Origin: Verrucomicrobiales bacterium
Lineage (GTDB): Bacteria; Verrucomicrobiota; Verrucomicrobiia; Limisphaerales; J093
Direction: 5' to 3'
Assembly (NCBI GenBank): GCA_015075445.1
Contig: JABTUJ010000035.1
Location: 1-64,000, forward strand
DNA length: 64,000 bases
Shown: piece by piece, positions 1 to 8,294 of the stretch
How positions within the stretch are numbered: the first letter of the stretch is position 1
Layout of the letters: every line of letters starts with the position of its first letter
Notes under the pieces: generated by a model
The model's database searches: none
What the model saw: the letters and a program-made list of their open reading frames with translations, nothing else
What the model was told of the DNA's origin: nothing
Program-made: the position numbers and the translations under genes

Positions 1-18
1 CCGAGCATGCCCGATGGG

Positions 19-915
19 TCACGGCCCCCCCGTGGGAGAAGCCGGGCCATCCGCCCCCCGCCGCACCACCGCGGCCGCTTGTCCCGCCACGCCGAGCCGC
101 TGGCGCAGGTCCCGGAGATCTGCTTCCAGACGGTCGAGAATCTCCGTGAGCTGACCCGCGCCGGCGGACGCCGCCCGTGAGTCCAGTGCCGCCATCTCCT
201 GCATCGTCGAAACGATGATCCCGATGAACAGGTTGAGGATGGTGAAGGTGGCGATGACAATGAACGGCACGAAGAACGCCCAGGCCCAAGGGTGGCTTTC
301 CATCACCGGCCGCACGATGCCCATCGACCAGCTCTCCAGCGTCATGATCTGGAAAAGCGTGTACAGGCTCCTCCCCAGCGACCCAAACCACTGCGGGTGG
401 GTCGGGCTGAACAACGTCGTGGCCAGCACCCCGGCCGTGTAATAGAAAATGGCCATGACGGCGATCACGCCCAACAGACCGGGAATGGCGTGCAGGAAGG
501 CCGCCACCACACGGCGCAGTTGCGGCAGCACCGTGAGCAACCGCAATACCCGCAGCACCCGCAGCGAACGCAGCACCGCCCACGCCCCCGCCTCCGGCAC
601 CAGCGCGATGCCGATCACCACGGCGTCGAACCCGTTCCAGCCGTTGCGCCAGAACGCCCCGCGATACGCCACCATCTTGAGGCCGACCTCGATCACAAAC
701 ACCGTCAGGCACAGTTGGTCGATCGCCTCCAGCCAGGAACCCCACCGGGTCCGCCAGACCGCGCTGGTCTCGAGTCCCAGCACCACCGCGTTGAGCAGGA
801 TCAACACGATGATGCCGAGCTGCATGACGGGCGATTCCACCCGGCGGGCTAACGCCAGGCGCCACGCCGCCACGTCGCGGCGGGTCTCGAGGGCTTGCAG
901 GTCCTGTTCACTCAT
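19..915 (-). CDS. Bacterial voltage-gated sodium channel (NaChBac/NavBac type ion transporter)
   Basis: A 298-residue inner-membrane cation channel with a single six-transmembrane voltage-sensor/pore unit that should act as a tetramer. An arginine-rich S4 stretch (RSLRVLRVLRLLTVLPQLRR) is clear. The pore loop reads TLESWSM with the filter glutamate near residue 194, nearly the TLESWAS filter of NaChBac, so Na+ selectivity is expected from the family. S6 is followed by a short heptad-like tail (LTEILDRLEADLRDLRQRLG) that fits the known C-terminal four-helix coiled coil. I chose the ATG at 913-915; the frame stays open upstream, but that part is low-complexity and has no membrane segment. It stands alone and is divergent from the kinase at 1066. 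Confidence 0.93.
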   Translation of the reverse strand: MSEQDLQALETRRDVAAWRLALARRVESPVMQLGIIVLILLNAVVLGLETSAVWRTRWGSWLEAIDQLCLTVFVIEVGLKMVAYRGAFWRNGWNGFDAVVIGIALVPEAGAWAVLRSLRVLRVLRLLTVLPQLRRVVAAFLHAIPGLLGVIAVMAIFYYTAGVLATTLFSPTHPQWFGSLGRSLYTLFQIMTLESWSMGIVRPVMESHPWAWAFFVPFIVIATFTILNLFIGIIVSTMQEMAALDSRAASAGAGQLTEILDRLEADLRDLRQRLGVAGQAAAVVRRGADGPASPTGGP

Positions 916-989
916 ACGGTTCCGGTGCCGGCCGGCAGGTTGCGCCGGGGCGGCCAAGAGTGTACCGGGCGCGGTCCGGTGCAAGTGCG

Positions 990-1017
990 TTAAGTATTAA
1001 ATTAAGGGCTGACCCCT
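990..1017. repeat. GGGGTC/TTAA-type dispersed repeat arm
   Basis: An A+T-rich stretch in GC-rich DNA. Read on the minus strand it is GGGGTC-AGCCC-TTAA followed by another TTAA-like block. The same plan (GGGGTC, five bases, TTRA, spacer, TTRA) appears in the arms of the 128-bp element at 8048-8175 and at 18023-18052. No partner arm was found here, so this is a solo arm. Confidence 0.5.
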
Positions 1018-1065
1018 CAGGCTGCTTGCCGCGCCGCCCGCCCGAACGTTAGGCTCCGCTCTCCC

Positions 1066-2193
1066 GTGGTGAGGACCACCGGCACATTCCGGCCCTGGGC
1101 CAAATGGACGTTGCTGTTCGCGGCGTGGACCCTCATTGCCCTGGCCTTCGCCAGCCAGTTCAACTTCACCCAGGCCCGGCGCGGTTACCTCGTCACCTGG
1201 GGGTTCGCCCTCACCACCGCCCTGGCCGACTGGTACCTGTTTGCCCTCCTCTCCCTCCCCGCCTTGGCCCTGGCGCGACGCCACCACTTCGACGGCGCCC
1301 ACTGGCGCCGCAGCCTGGCAGTTCACGGACTCGCCGGCGCCGTCTTCGCCGTGGCCTGGGTCGTCCTCCGCGTGGGCGTCGAGCTGTGGCGCAGTCGCGA
1401 CCGCCTCCCCGTCTTCTACTTCGGCGAGATGTTCCACTGGACCCTGGTGCGGTCGTTCTACTTCAACCTCCTGGTCTATTGGGTCGTGGTGGGCGCCAGC
1501 CATGGGGTCGAGTTCTACCGGCGCTACCGCGAACGCGAGATGCGGGCCGTCGAACTCGAGAAGCTCCTCGCCCAGGCCCGGCTCCAAGCCCTCCAGGCCC
1601 AGCTCAACCCGCACTTCCTCTTCAACACCCTCAACGGCATCTCCACCCTCATGCACCGCGACGTCGAGGCCGCCGACCGGATGATCGTCCGGCTGAGCGA
1701 GCTGCTGCGACGCGCCCTCGAGAACGTGGGCGCGCAGGAGGTGCCGCTACGGGATGAACTCGAGTTCCTGCGAAGCTACCTCGAGATCGAACAGGTCCGG
1801 TTCGGCGCGCGGCTCGCGGTCGTGTTCGCGGTCCCCGCCGACCTGCTCGACGCCCCGGTGCCCAACCTGATCCTCCAGCCGTTGGTCGAAAATGCCATCA
1901 AACACGGAGTCGCCCCGCACAAGGCCGCCGGCCGCGTCGAAATCGCCGCCCGCCGCGAGGGCGAGATGCTGGTGTTGTCGGTGCGCGACAACGGGGCCGG
2001 CCCGCCGCCCACCGCCGCCACCGGGGCCGGGCTGGGCCTGGCGAACACCCGCGCCCGGCTGGGCCATCTGTACGGGACGCGGCACCGGTTCGAGGCGGGC
2101 CCGCTGCCGGAAGGAGGCTACGCGGTGGCGGTGGGAGTGCCGCTGCCGACTGCCTCCTGTGCGCCCGCCCCGCTCAGCGGATCTGAGGCGTGA
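1066..2193 (+). CDS. LytS/YehU-type sensor histidine kinase (His_kinase family)
   Basis: A 375-residue membrane sensor kinase. The N-terminal ~150 residues hold about four hydrophobic segments. A helix (LEKLLAQARLQALQAQLNPH) then leads to the phospho-acceptor motif QLNPHFLFNTL, with His183. A HATPase_c domain follows, with N-box PLVENAIKHGV and G-box DNGAG...GLGLANTRARL. This is the LytS/NatK architecture, which normally phosphorylates a LytTR-type response regulator. No regulator lies next to it: the downstream gene is a convergent hydrolase. The start is a GTG at 1066; a second GTG at 1069 is equally possible. The signal it senses cannot be read from the sequence. Confidence 0.88.
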   Translation: MVRTTGTFRPWAKWTLLFAAWTLIALAFASQFNFTQARRGYLVTWGFALTTALADWYLFALLSLPALALARRHHFDGAHWRRSLAVHGLAGAVFAVAWVVLRVGVELWRSRDRLPVFYFGEMFHWTLVRSFYFNLLVYWVVVGASHGVEFYRRYREREMRAVELEKLLAQARLQALQAQLNPHFLFNTLNGISTLMHRDVEAADRMIVRLSELLRRALENVGAQEVPLRDELEFLRSYLEIEQVRFGARLAVVFAVPADLLDAPVPNLILQPLVENAIKHGVAPHKAAGRVEIAARREGEMLVLSVRDNGAGPPPTAATGAGLGLANTRARLGHLYGTRHRFEAGPLPEGGYAVAVGVPLPTASCAPAPLSGSEA

Positions 2194-2229
2194 AATCCGG
2201 GTGTCCGGCCCGTCGTCCCGCAGCTTGGA

Positions 2230-2742
2230 TCAACCGCCCCGGGCCCGCTCCGGAAGGCGGTAGAAGTGCAGCTTGCCGAAGCGCGCCACCGGCTGATGGC
2301 CCCGCGTCCAGTAGGCCCGGGTGCCGACGCGTTCGAAATGGGTCGCGCCCCGGGCGATCCAGGTCAGTTCCTCCGGACGATTGTAGACACGACGAGCAAT
2401 CTCCACGGCCAGGGTGAAGTCGGGATGCCGCATGAATCGGCGGATCAACTTCGGCGGCTCGACCTTGTTGAGGCAGGAGAACTGGTACGGTTGTTTGACC
2501 ACCCAGAGCGGGCTTCGGCCCGCCGCATCCGCCCGCAGGCGAATCACCTCGGCCACGGCGGTCATCGCCGCTTCCCCTTCGCCCCAGGCCTCGGCCATCA
2601 ACACCGCCGCGACCACCTGCTGACCGTAGGTGGCTTCGGGTGGCGCGCTGGCGGCGGGCGTGGCCCACACGACGGCCCACACGGCCGCCCCGGCGGCCAT
2701 CCGACGCCATGGCGTTCTGCCCAATATTGTTGCTACAAGCAT
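2230..2742 (-). CDS. SleB-type cell-wall hydrolase (Hydrolase_2 family)
   Basis: A 170-residue exported protein with an N-terminal signal segment (about residues 1-32). The mature part has the SleB/CwlJ signature: AEAWGEGEAAMTAVAEVIRLR with the family's catalytic-type Glu, and YQFSCLN further on. Family members act as peptidoglycan lytic transglycosylases or amidases. This is not a spore former by context, so a role in wall remodelling is more likely than germination. It ends 36 bp from the convergent histidine kinase gene, with no visible functional link. Confidence 0.8.
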   Translation of the reverse strand: MLVATILGRTPWRRMAAGAAVWAVVWATPAASAPPEATYGQQVVAAVLMAEAWGEGEAAMTAVAEVIRLRADAAGRSPLWVVKQPYQFSCLNKVEPPKLIRRFMRHPDFTLAVEIARRVYNRPEELTWIARGATHFERVGTRAYWTRGHQPVARFGKLHFYRLPERARGG

Positions 2743-3190
2743 GCTACTAATCTCCAGGTGCTCTCCTTACCAGCACCTCACTTAAGGGCGAACAGTAGCG
2801 CGCTTGCCCGCGCAGCGCAAATCCGGGCTGACCGGCCGCAGCGGGTCGCATTTTGGCCCGGGGAGATCGCCGGGTGAGGGCACCCGGCCTACCGGAGCGC
2901 GGGTGGGCCGGGTTTTCGCCCGGGTGCCCTCACCGACCTGGGGATTCGGCCAAAACGAGAACTGCTGAGGTGGCCGCCCCCCAAGTCCTCCCAACGCGGC
3001 GGTGAATCGCACGCAGCCCACACGCTGCGCGCCTGCCCGCCGGGGTGGGTCTCGCGCCAGCGACTGGAGCGCGCCGACTTCCAGCGGCGCTTTGCGTTCA
3101 GTCCCGCCGCCCCGGCTCCCCAGGCGTCGCTTCGCCGCGCAGCGGCGGGATGGGCCGTTCGCGGTTGGGGGATGACGCGTTGGGGTGCCG
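2743..3190. other. Gene-free stretch with repeat remnants
   Basis: No convincing coding sequence. It holds the 130-bp element with IS-like ends at 2839-2967 and, at 3064-3094, a copy of a dispersed repeat (core GCGACTTCCAGCGGCGCTTT-like). Relatives of the latter, in inverted orientation, lie at 23384-23418 and 54397-54430. Confidence 0.6.
2839..2967. repeat. Short non-autonomous element: IS-like ends around a 15-bp-stem hairpin
   Basis: The right end at 2950-2967 matches the terminal inverted repeat of the complete IS at 28410-30965 in 17 of 18 positions (CCAAAACGAGAACTGCTG). The left end at 2839-2856 matches the opposite end in 15 of 18. Between them lies an inverted repeat (2873-2887 with 2920-2934, GGTGAGGGCACCCGG) that belongs to the hairpin family also seen at 8251, 26362 and 42146. 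No clear target duplication is visible. It is either a MITE mobilised by that IS or an IS footprint around an older repeat. Confidence 0.5.
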
Positions 3191-5560
3191 TCAGTCCTCG
3201 ACTTCGAAGACCTGCCACTCGTGCGCGCCGGCTGCCCAGTCAGGTTTCAACTGCACCATGAGCCGCAAAGCAGTGGTGGTCACCGGAGCGAAACGGACGG
3301 CACACCATTGATCGAGCGCGACGGGATAGGTCCCCTCGACGGCGACCGGTTTCCAGGTGTCCTGGTCGCGGTACTCGATCCGCCAGGCCGCGGGCAGCCG
3401 GCAGGCGCCGCGTCCGGTGTCATCAAACCAATAAACCCGCGCGCTGCCGAAGGTGCGGGGCTGAGGCCAGGTGTACTGGACCCATTCCTCGGTGTTCTTG
3501 TGCGGCCACCAGTGGCAGAGGGCGGCCGGTTGTTCGCTGCTGCTCTTGGGCTCGACGCCGTCATTGATGCCGCCCGGCTGCGAGTTGCTGTGGGCGAAGG
3601 AGACCTTGACGGCGGCCTGGGCCTCGGGTCCACCGACACGCGGCAGCGGCGGCGTGAGCGGGAGCCACACCCTCATGAGGCCAGCCGCGCGGTTGTCCCA
3701 GGCGTAATAGGGAACGGCCTTGAAGGGCACGGCCCGCGCCGGGGGCATCGGCTGATAGAGACGGCGGCCCCAATCGAGTTCGCCCACGACCCGGGCGTGG
3801 CCGCGCAGCGCGAAGACGCCGCCGAGCAGCGTGTCCTCGGCTTGCGCCGTCACCGCGTCGTCGGCACCGAAGCAGAGCGAGTCGAGGGGTTCGGTGTTAT
3901 CCACCTGTTCGAGGCAGTAGACCAGCGGCCCGCGCTGGAGGGCGAACCGACCGCGATTGGCCTCGACGCTGGGATGGGCCACGACGCGGGTCACGGAGAG
4001 GTCGAGGTCGAGGTCCACCCGGTCACCGGCACGCCAGGTGCGGTCGAGAACGAGGTAACCGGCCACGGGTTCGGTGGTGTTCACGCGTTCGCCGTTGACG
4101 GACACGCGGGCCTGCGGACACCAACCCGGCAGGCGGAGGTGCAGCGCGAATTGGCGCGGTTCCAGATCCCACTGGAACATGACGCGGCCGTCCCACGGGT
4201 AATCCGTGTTGACGAGGAGCCTCACGTCGTGGCCGGACACCTGGGTCTTGAGGACGCCCTGGAGGTAGAGGTTGACGTAAAGGGCGTCGGGCCCGGTGGC
4301 GTAGGCGTATCCGCCCAGCGAGGCGAGGGTACGCGCGACGTTGGGCGGGCAGCACGCGCAGCCGAACCACGGCGAGCGATGGTGATGGCCGCGGCTCTCG
4401 AGCGGGTTGACGTAGAAGAAGCGCTCCCCGTCCTGGGACACGCCGGCGAGGACACCGTTGTAGAGGGCGCGCTCGACGACATCGGCAAAGCGGGCGTCGC
4501 CGTGGAGGCAGGCGAGGCGATGGCCCCATTGGGCGAGGGCGATGGTGGCGCAGGTCTCCTGGTAGGCGGTGGCGTTGGGCAGGTCGTAGTCCTGCGTGAA
4601 CCCTTCGTTGTGCGCGCTGGGCCCGATGCCGCCGGTGATGTAGAGGTTGCGCTCCACGGTGTTGCGCCACACGCGGTGCAGCATCCGGAGGAGGTCGGAG
4701 TTCCCGGTTTCACGGACGACATCCGTGACGCCGGACATGAGGTAGGCGGCGCGGACGGCATGGCCTTTGATGTTGCGGTGCTCGGTGATCGGGACGTCGT
4801 CCTGCCAGTAATCGCCATGGTAACGCTCGAGGGGCGTGCGGTGTTCGGTGGCGAAGAACCGCTGGCCCCGATGCTCGACGAAGAAGCGGGCGAGCTCGAA
4901 GTAGCGGGCTTCGCCGGTGACGCGCGCGAGCTTGACGAGGGCGAGTTCGATCTCGGGATGTCCCGGGTAGCCCATCCGCTTGGGCGGCGGACCGAACACG
5001 CCGTCGATGCAGTCGGCGAACTTGGTGGCCACGGTGAGGAAGTTGCGTTTGCCGGTGGCCTGGAAGTGGGCGACGGCGGCCTCGAACAGGTGACCGGCGC
5101 AGTAGAGCTCGTGGTTGTCGCGCAGGTTGACCCAGCGCACGCCCGGTTCCTTCACGGTGTAGTAGCTGTTCAGGTAGCCATCGGGATGCTGGGCGGCGGC
5201 GAGGATCGCGATGATCTCATCCAGCTTCTGGTCGAGGGCCGGGTCGGGGTGGGTGGCGAGCGAGTACGACGCTGCTTCGAGCGCCTTGTAGACGTCCGAG
5301 TCCATGAACACGGGGCCCTGGAAGCCGGTGGTCGCGCGGCGGGCCGCCAGGCGGAGGTTCTCGAGGTTGCCGGATTTCTCGAGGTTCTCGAGGTTGATGG
5401 GGATCGATACGGTGCGGTTGATCTCGCGACGCGGCGCCCAGAAGCGGTCGTTGATCTCCACCTGGGTGAAGGGGACCGCGTCCAGTTTGGCGAACGAAGG
5501 GGGTGCCGGGGCGGCCAGCAGAACCGGGGCGACCCCGAGAAGGACGAACAAGGCTTTCAT
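3191..5560 (-). CDS. Glycoside hydrolase family 127 (beta-L-arabinofuranosidase type) with C-terminal F5/8-like domain
   Basis: A 789-residue secreted enzyme. Residues 1-24 form a signal peptide (MKALFVLLGVAPVLLAAPAP). The catalytic (alpha/alpha)6 region carries the GH127 zinc-site residues: Glu335 and Cys337 in QETCATIAL, and Cys403-Cys404 in GCACCPPNVART. These correspond in spacing to E338/C340/C417/C418 of the Bifidobacterium enzyme HypBA1. GH127 removes terminal beta-L-arabinofuranose from plant polysaccharides or glycoproteins. The last ~130 residues (HWWPHKNTEEWVQYTW...VYWFDDTGRG) resemble an F5/8 type C carbohydrate-binding beta-sandwich. The start is the ATG at 5558-5560, the only one followed by a signal peptide. 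It is divergent from a GH28 gene, which suggests a pectin/arabinan degradation locus. Confidence 0.93.
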   Translation of the reverse strand: MKALFVLLGVAPVLLAAPAPPSFAKLDAVPFTQVEINDRFWAPRREINRTVSIPINLENLEKSGNLENLRLAARRATTGFQGPVFMDSDVYKALEAASYSLATHPDPALDQKLDEIIAILAAAQHPDGYLNSYYTVKEPGVRWVNLRDNHELYCAGHLFEAAVAHFQATGKRNFLTVATKFADCIDGVFGPPPKRMGYPGHPEIELALVKLARVTGEARYFELARFFVEHRGQRFFATEHRTPLERYHGDYWQDDVPITEHRNIKGHAVRAAYLMSGVTDVVRETGNSDLLRMLHRVWRNTVERNLYITGGIGPSAHNEGFTQDYDLPNATAYQETCATIALAQWGHRLACLHGDARFADVVERALYNGVLAGVSQDGERFFYVNPLESRGHHHRSPWFGCACCPPNVARTLASLGGYAYATGPDALYVNLYLQGVLKTQVSGHDVRLLVNTDYPWDGRVMFQWDLEPRQFALHLRLPGWCPQARVSVNGERVNTTEPVAGYLVLDRTWRAGDRVDLDLDLSVTRVVAHPSVEANRGRFALQRGPLVYCLEQVDNTEPLDSLCFGADDAVTAQAEDTLLGGVFALRGHARVVGELDWGRRLYQPMPPARAVPFKAVPYYAWDNRAAGLMRVWLPLTPPLPRVGGPEAQAAVKVSFAHSNSQPGGINDGVEPKSSSEQPAALCHWWPHKNTEEWVQYTWPQPRTFGSARVYWFDDTGRGACRLPAAWRIEYRDQDTWKPVAVEGTYPVALDQWCAVRFAPVTTTALRLMVQLKPDWAAGAHEWQVFEVED

Positions 5561-5642
5561 CGCGCGCGATAGTGCGACGCAGCCCGCGGGAATCAAGTCA
5601 AGTCCGGCCTTCGCCAACTCCCCCACCGACGGTCCGGTCGAG

Positions 5643-6752
5643 GTGCGCATCACGTCGCCGCGATCATTGCGGGACACTGTGATTCGGCCGGCGCGACCCG
5701 ACGTCGCGATGCGCCTCGAGTCGGACCGCGTGCTGGTGGTGTCGTTGCCGGGGCCGCGCAAACTGAGCGTCGAACCGGACGGCAGGAAGGGGCCGTTGCT
5801 GCTGTTCGCCAACCCGCCCGAGGTGGATCCTCCGAAGCCCGAGACGCCGGGCGTGATCTACTTCGGGCCCGGGATCCACCGGCCCGGCCGGATCGAGGTT
5901 GCCAGCCACCAGACGCTTTACCTGGCAGCGGGGGCGATCGTGAAAGGCGGTGTCTGGGCCCAGGGCGAAAACATTCGCATCACGGGCTACGGCATCCTCG
6001 ACGGTTCAGGTTACGAATGGCGCAAGGGACCGACACCGCATGTGATCTCGATTCGCGGCACGAACGTCGATGTCAGCGGCCTCACCATCCGGGGCGCGTC
6101 GCATTGGACCATCGTGCCGCGGGACAGCCGCCACGTGACGATCCGGGGCGTCAAGCTGTGCGGCAGCCGCGTGCAGAACGACGACGGCATCAACCCGTGC
6201 AACTCCCAGGATGTGCGGATCACCGACTGCTTCATCCGGAGCGACGACGACTGCGTGGCGCTCAAGGGGCTCGAGTTCAGCGCCCCGAACAGCAACGTCG
6301 AGCGGATCACCGTCGAGGATTCGATCCTGTGGTGCGACCGCGCCCGCATCTTCCTGCTGGGCCACGAAAGCCGGGCCCCGTTCATGCGCGGGATCACCCT
6401 CCGGAACCTCGACATCCTTCACTTCACGATGACGCCGTTTCTGTTCGAGCCGGGGGAGGAGATGCGGTTGGAGGATGTGACGGTTGAGAACGTGCGGTTG
6501 CACGGAGCGGGTCAGGCCGAACTCATCCGGCTCAGACCGGTGGTGAACCAGTACATGCGCAACCAGGTGCCGGGGCACGTGCGGAACATCCGGTTCCGGA
6601 ACGTCAATCTCACGGGGACACCTGGGAGATACCGCGTCCACCTCAGCGGTGCCGACGCGACTCACGCCGTGCGGGACGTGACCTTCGAGAACGTCGTGGT
6701 TCTGGGCGAACCGTTGACCGCCGGCTACCGTCTGGAACGCCTCCGGCGTTGA
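5643..6752 (+). CDS. Glycoside hydrolase family 28 (polygalacturonase-like), N-terminus uncertain
   Basis: A right-handed beta-helix pectinase-family protein. The catalytic aspartates sit in NDDGINPCN and RSDDDCVALKG, and the usual GHG turn is GHE (FLLGHESRA). The N-terminal beta-domain seen in bacterial homologues (VEVRI...KLSVEPDGR..LLFANPPE) begins at about 5637. The only in-frame starts are GTG 5643 and ATG 5709, and neither gives a signal peptide, which is odd for a secreted enzyme. The 5' end may have been lost. The final residues (YRLERLRR) are encoded by a dispersed repeat (6721-6750). GH28 enzymes hydrolyse galacturonans; pairing with GH127 fits rhamnogalacturonan or arabinan breakdown. 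Confidence 0.82.
   Translation: MRITSPRSLRDTVIRPARPDVAMRLESDRVLVVSLPGPRKLSVEPDGRKGPLLLFANPPEVDPPKPETPGVIYFGPGIHRPGRIEVASHQTLYLAAGAIVKGGVWAQGENIRITGYGILDGSGYEWRKGPTPHVISIRGTNVDVSGLTIRGASHWTIVPRDSRHVTIRGVKLCGSRVQNDDGINPCNSQDVRITDCFIRSDDDCVALKGLEFSAPNSNVERITVEDSILWCDRARIFLLGHESRAPFMRGITLRNLDILHFTMTPFLFEPGEEMRLEDVTVENVRLHGAGQAELIRLRPVVNQYMRNQVPGHVRNIRFRNVNLTGTPGRYRVHLSGADATHAVRDVTFENVVVLGEPLTAGYRLERLRR
6721..6750. repeat. Dispersed 'CTGGAACGCCTCCGGCGTT' repeat forming the GH28 C-terminus
   Basis: The stretch with core TCTGGAACGCCTCCGGCGTT is the reverse complement, with one change, of the repeat flanking the tandem array at 42887-43021 (GGCGTTCCAGATGGTAGCCG). Here it encodes the last eight residues of the GH28 protein. 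Confidence 0.65.
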
Positions 6753-6853
6753 CCGGGACACCTCTGTCTCGATGAACCGGAATGCAGAAGGGCATCCGGC
6801 CTAGTCGGTCCATGGCCCCAGGGCAGGTCCGCAAGGAACACGCCGCGTCCCTT

Positions 6854-6923
6854 GAACTTCGAACTTCGAACTTCGAACTTCGCCCTCCGAACTTCGCCCT
6901 TCGCCCTTCGCCCTTCGCCCTTC
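6854..6923. repeat. 7-bp tandem repeat array (10 units)
   Basis: Ten exact 7-bp steps: four GAACTTC, one GCCCTCC, one GAACTTC, four GCCCTTC. It lies between the convergent GH28 and DUF4434 genes. Other arrays with period 7 and a shared TTYG core are at 10774, 17191, 42662 and 54521. Confidence 0.9.
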
Positions 6924-6937
6924 CCCCTGGCACACGT

Positions 6938-8014
6938 TCACCGCCCCTGGCCACTCCTCAGCCAGCGAACGTAGTCCAGGTAAAGGCGCGTCGAGTCGGG
7001 ATGACCGGCGAAGGCGGGACTGCCGGGACGGTTCATCAAGCCCTGGTACTGGTAGATCAGGATGGTGTCCACGTGTGCGGAGACCGCCTCGAGTTGAGCC
7101 TGGACCCGTTCCCACGGCGCCGGGATCAGCGGGCTGCTCTGCTGGTTGGCCGGGCCTTCCCAGGCGAACGTCTCGACGTCGGCCCACAGGGCTCGCTGAG
7201 GCACGCGGTCATGGGCGCGCCGCAGCGTGGCGAACGCCCGTTCGCTTTCCGCCGGCCCCATCCGCAGGCAGCCGACTTCATCCTGGTAGGCGATGATGTC
7301 GACATCCAGCCGCTCCAACTGGCGGACGAAGGTGTCGTCGTCCACCGCCTGGTGGGTGCCGTAGGGGGCGGTCAGGGTCTTGGCTTTCGGGGTGAGCCGG
7401 CGGGCCTCGCCGCTGCTGGCGTTCACGTACGCGACGAAGGAGTCGGCGAAGTAGGGGGAGAGACACGCCTCGGTGGGCCAGTACCAGCCGTGGAAGCTCG
7501 GATGGTGACTGTAACGCCGGGCGATCTCCTCCATCATCTGGAAACGCTTGCGCACCGGGTCCGGATCGGTGAGGGCCTGGGCGTCCCATTCGCCGTACCA
7601 GTCGCTGCTGACGAAGAACTTGACCCGGTGACGATCGGCGGCGGCGAGCATCGCTTCGAGAGGGTCGGGACAGGCCAGTTCCAGCTTCGGCAGGAGCGGC
7701 GTGTCGTAGAAGGCCCGGCCGCCTTTGGCGATGGCGAGCAGCACGAGATACTCCATGCCGAGGTCCGCCACATCCTGGACGGCCGCCTGCCATTGCTCGC
7801 GGGTGAAACGCTGGCAGACATCGTTCCAATAGAAGTGGCGACGGTCATCCCACCATACGCTGATCCAACTGCCCCGGATTGGCTTGACGTCCGGACGCTC
7901 AACGGGCCGGGAGGCGCAGGAGGTCAGCAGCGGGACCGCGAAAAGGCCTGTCCCGAGGCCCCACAGAAAGTCCCGGCGTGCCTTCACGTTGAGAGCAGCT
8001 TCACGCAATGTCAT
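6938..8014 (-). CDS. DUF4434-type putative glycosidase, lipoprotein with twin-arginine motif
   Basis: A 358-residue protein. The N-terminus has twin arginines (RRDFLWGLGTGLFAVPLL) followed by a lipobox LTSC, so it is probably a Tat-exported lipoprotein. The mature region reads as a TIM-barrel-like glycosidase of the DUF4434 group (RGSWISVWWDDR..., HHPSFHGWYWPTEAC, DIIAYQDEVGC, ILIYQYQGLM). Acidic residues at strand ends (YWPTEAC, YQDEVG) are candidate catalytic groups, but no substrate is known for this family. It sits beside another secreted glycosidase-like protein on the same strand, separated by the 128-bp inverted-repeat element. Confidence 0.75.
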   Translation of the reverse strand: MTLREAALNVKARRDFLWGLGTGLFAVPLLTSCASRPVERPDVKPIRGSWISVWWDDRRHFYWNDVCQRFTREQWQAAVQDVADLGMEYLVLLAIAKGGRAFYDTPLLPKLELACPDPLEAMLAAADRHRVKFFVSSDWYGEWDAQALTDPDPVRKRFQMMEEIARRYSHHPSFHGWYWPTEACLSPYFADSFVAYVNASSGEARRLTPKAKTLTAPYGTHQAVDDDTFVRQLERLDVDIIAYQDEVGCLRMGPAESERAFATLRRAHDRVPQRALWADVETFAWEGPANQQSSPLIPAPWERVQAQLEAVSAHVDTILIYQYQGLMNRPGSPAFAGHPDSTRLYLDYVRWLRSGQGR

Positions 8015-8047
8015 AAGTCGAGCGCGCCGGCGGAGGGCAACCGGCCC

Positions 8048-8175
8048 TGGGGTCGTGTCTTAACATTTAACATTTGGCCGGCATCGACCGTTGTCTGGCG
8101 CCTGTGGGAGGGCGATCACGCAGGCTGTCACCGTGGACCGCGCGGTCAAATGTTAAATGTTAAGACACGACCCCA
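8048..8175. mobile_element. 128-bp MITE-like element with perfect 29-bp inverted repeats
   Basis: Positions 8048-8076 and 8147-8175 are perfect 29-base inverted repeats (outer part TGGGGTCGTGTCTTAACATT). They enclose about 70 bp of GC-rich DNA. The arms are A+T-rich, unlike all neighbouring DNA. No ORF or transposase lies inside. Related single arms are at 990-1017 and 18023-18052. It lies between two minus-strand genes and could form a strong hairpin in the transcript. Confidence 0.8.
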
Positions 8176-8250
8176 AAACACGGGTGCGCCGGGCAGAGCA
8201 TCGCCCCGGAGGTAGCACCCCACGCCCAATCGCTCCAGGAGCGCATGGGG

Positions 8251-8294
8251 GGCCTGGCCGACAGGTTGCAGGCCCGTCGCCCTCACCGGGCGGT
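8251..8294. repeat. GGTGAGGGC-family hairpin repeat overlapping a gene end
   Basis: Carries GGCCTGGCCGACAGGTTGCAGG and CGCCCTCACCGGGCGG-like segments (each also seen at 42146-42203). The stop codon of the lipoprotein gene on the minus strand (8283-8285) lies within the CCTCACCGGG part. The repeat thus provides that protein's C-terminal end. Confidence 0.6.

Noticed and set aside
3185-5572. 795-codon open frame on the plus strand opposite GH127
   Set aside because: It is antisense to a gene with full catalytic motifs; its product is low-complexity Gly/Val/Glu-rich with no domain, a common shadow in high-GC DNA.
6782-8215. 477-codon plus-strand frame starting in the 7-bp array
   Set aside because: It begins with translated repeat units and runs antisense to the DUF4434 lipoprotein gene.
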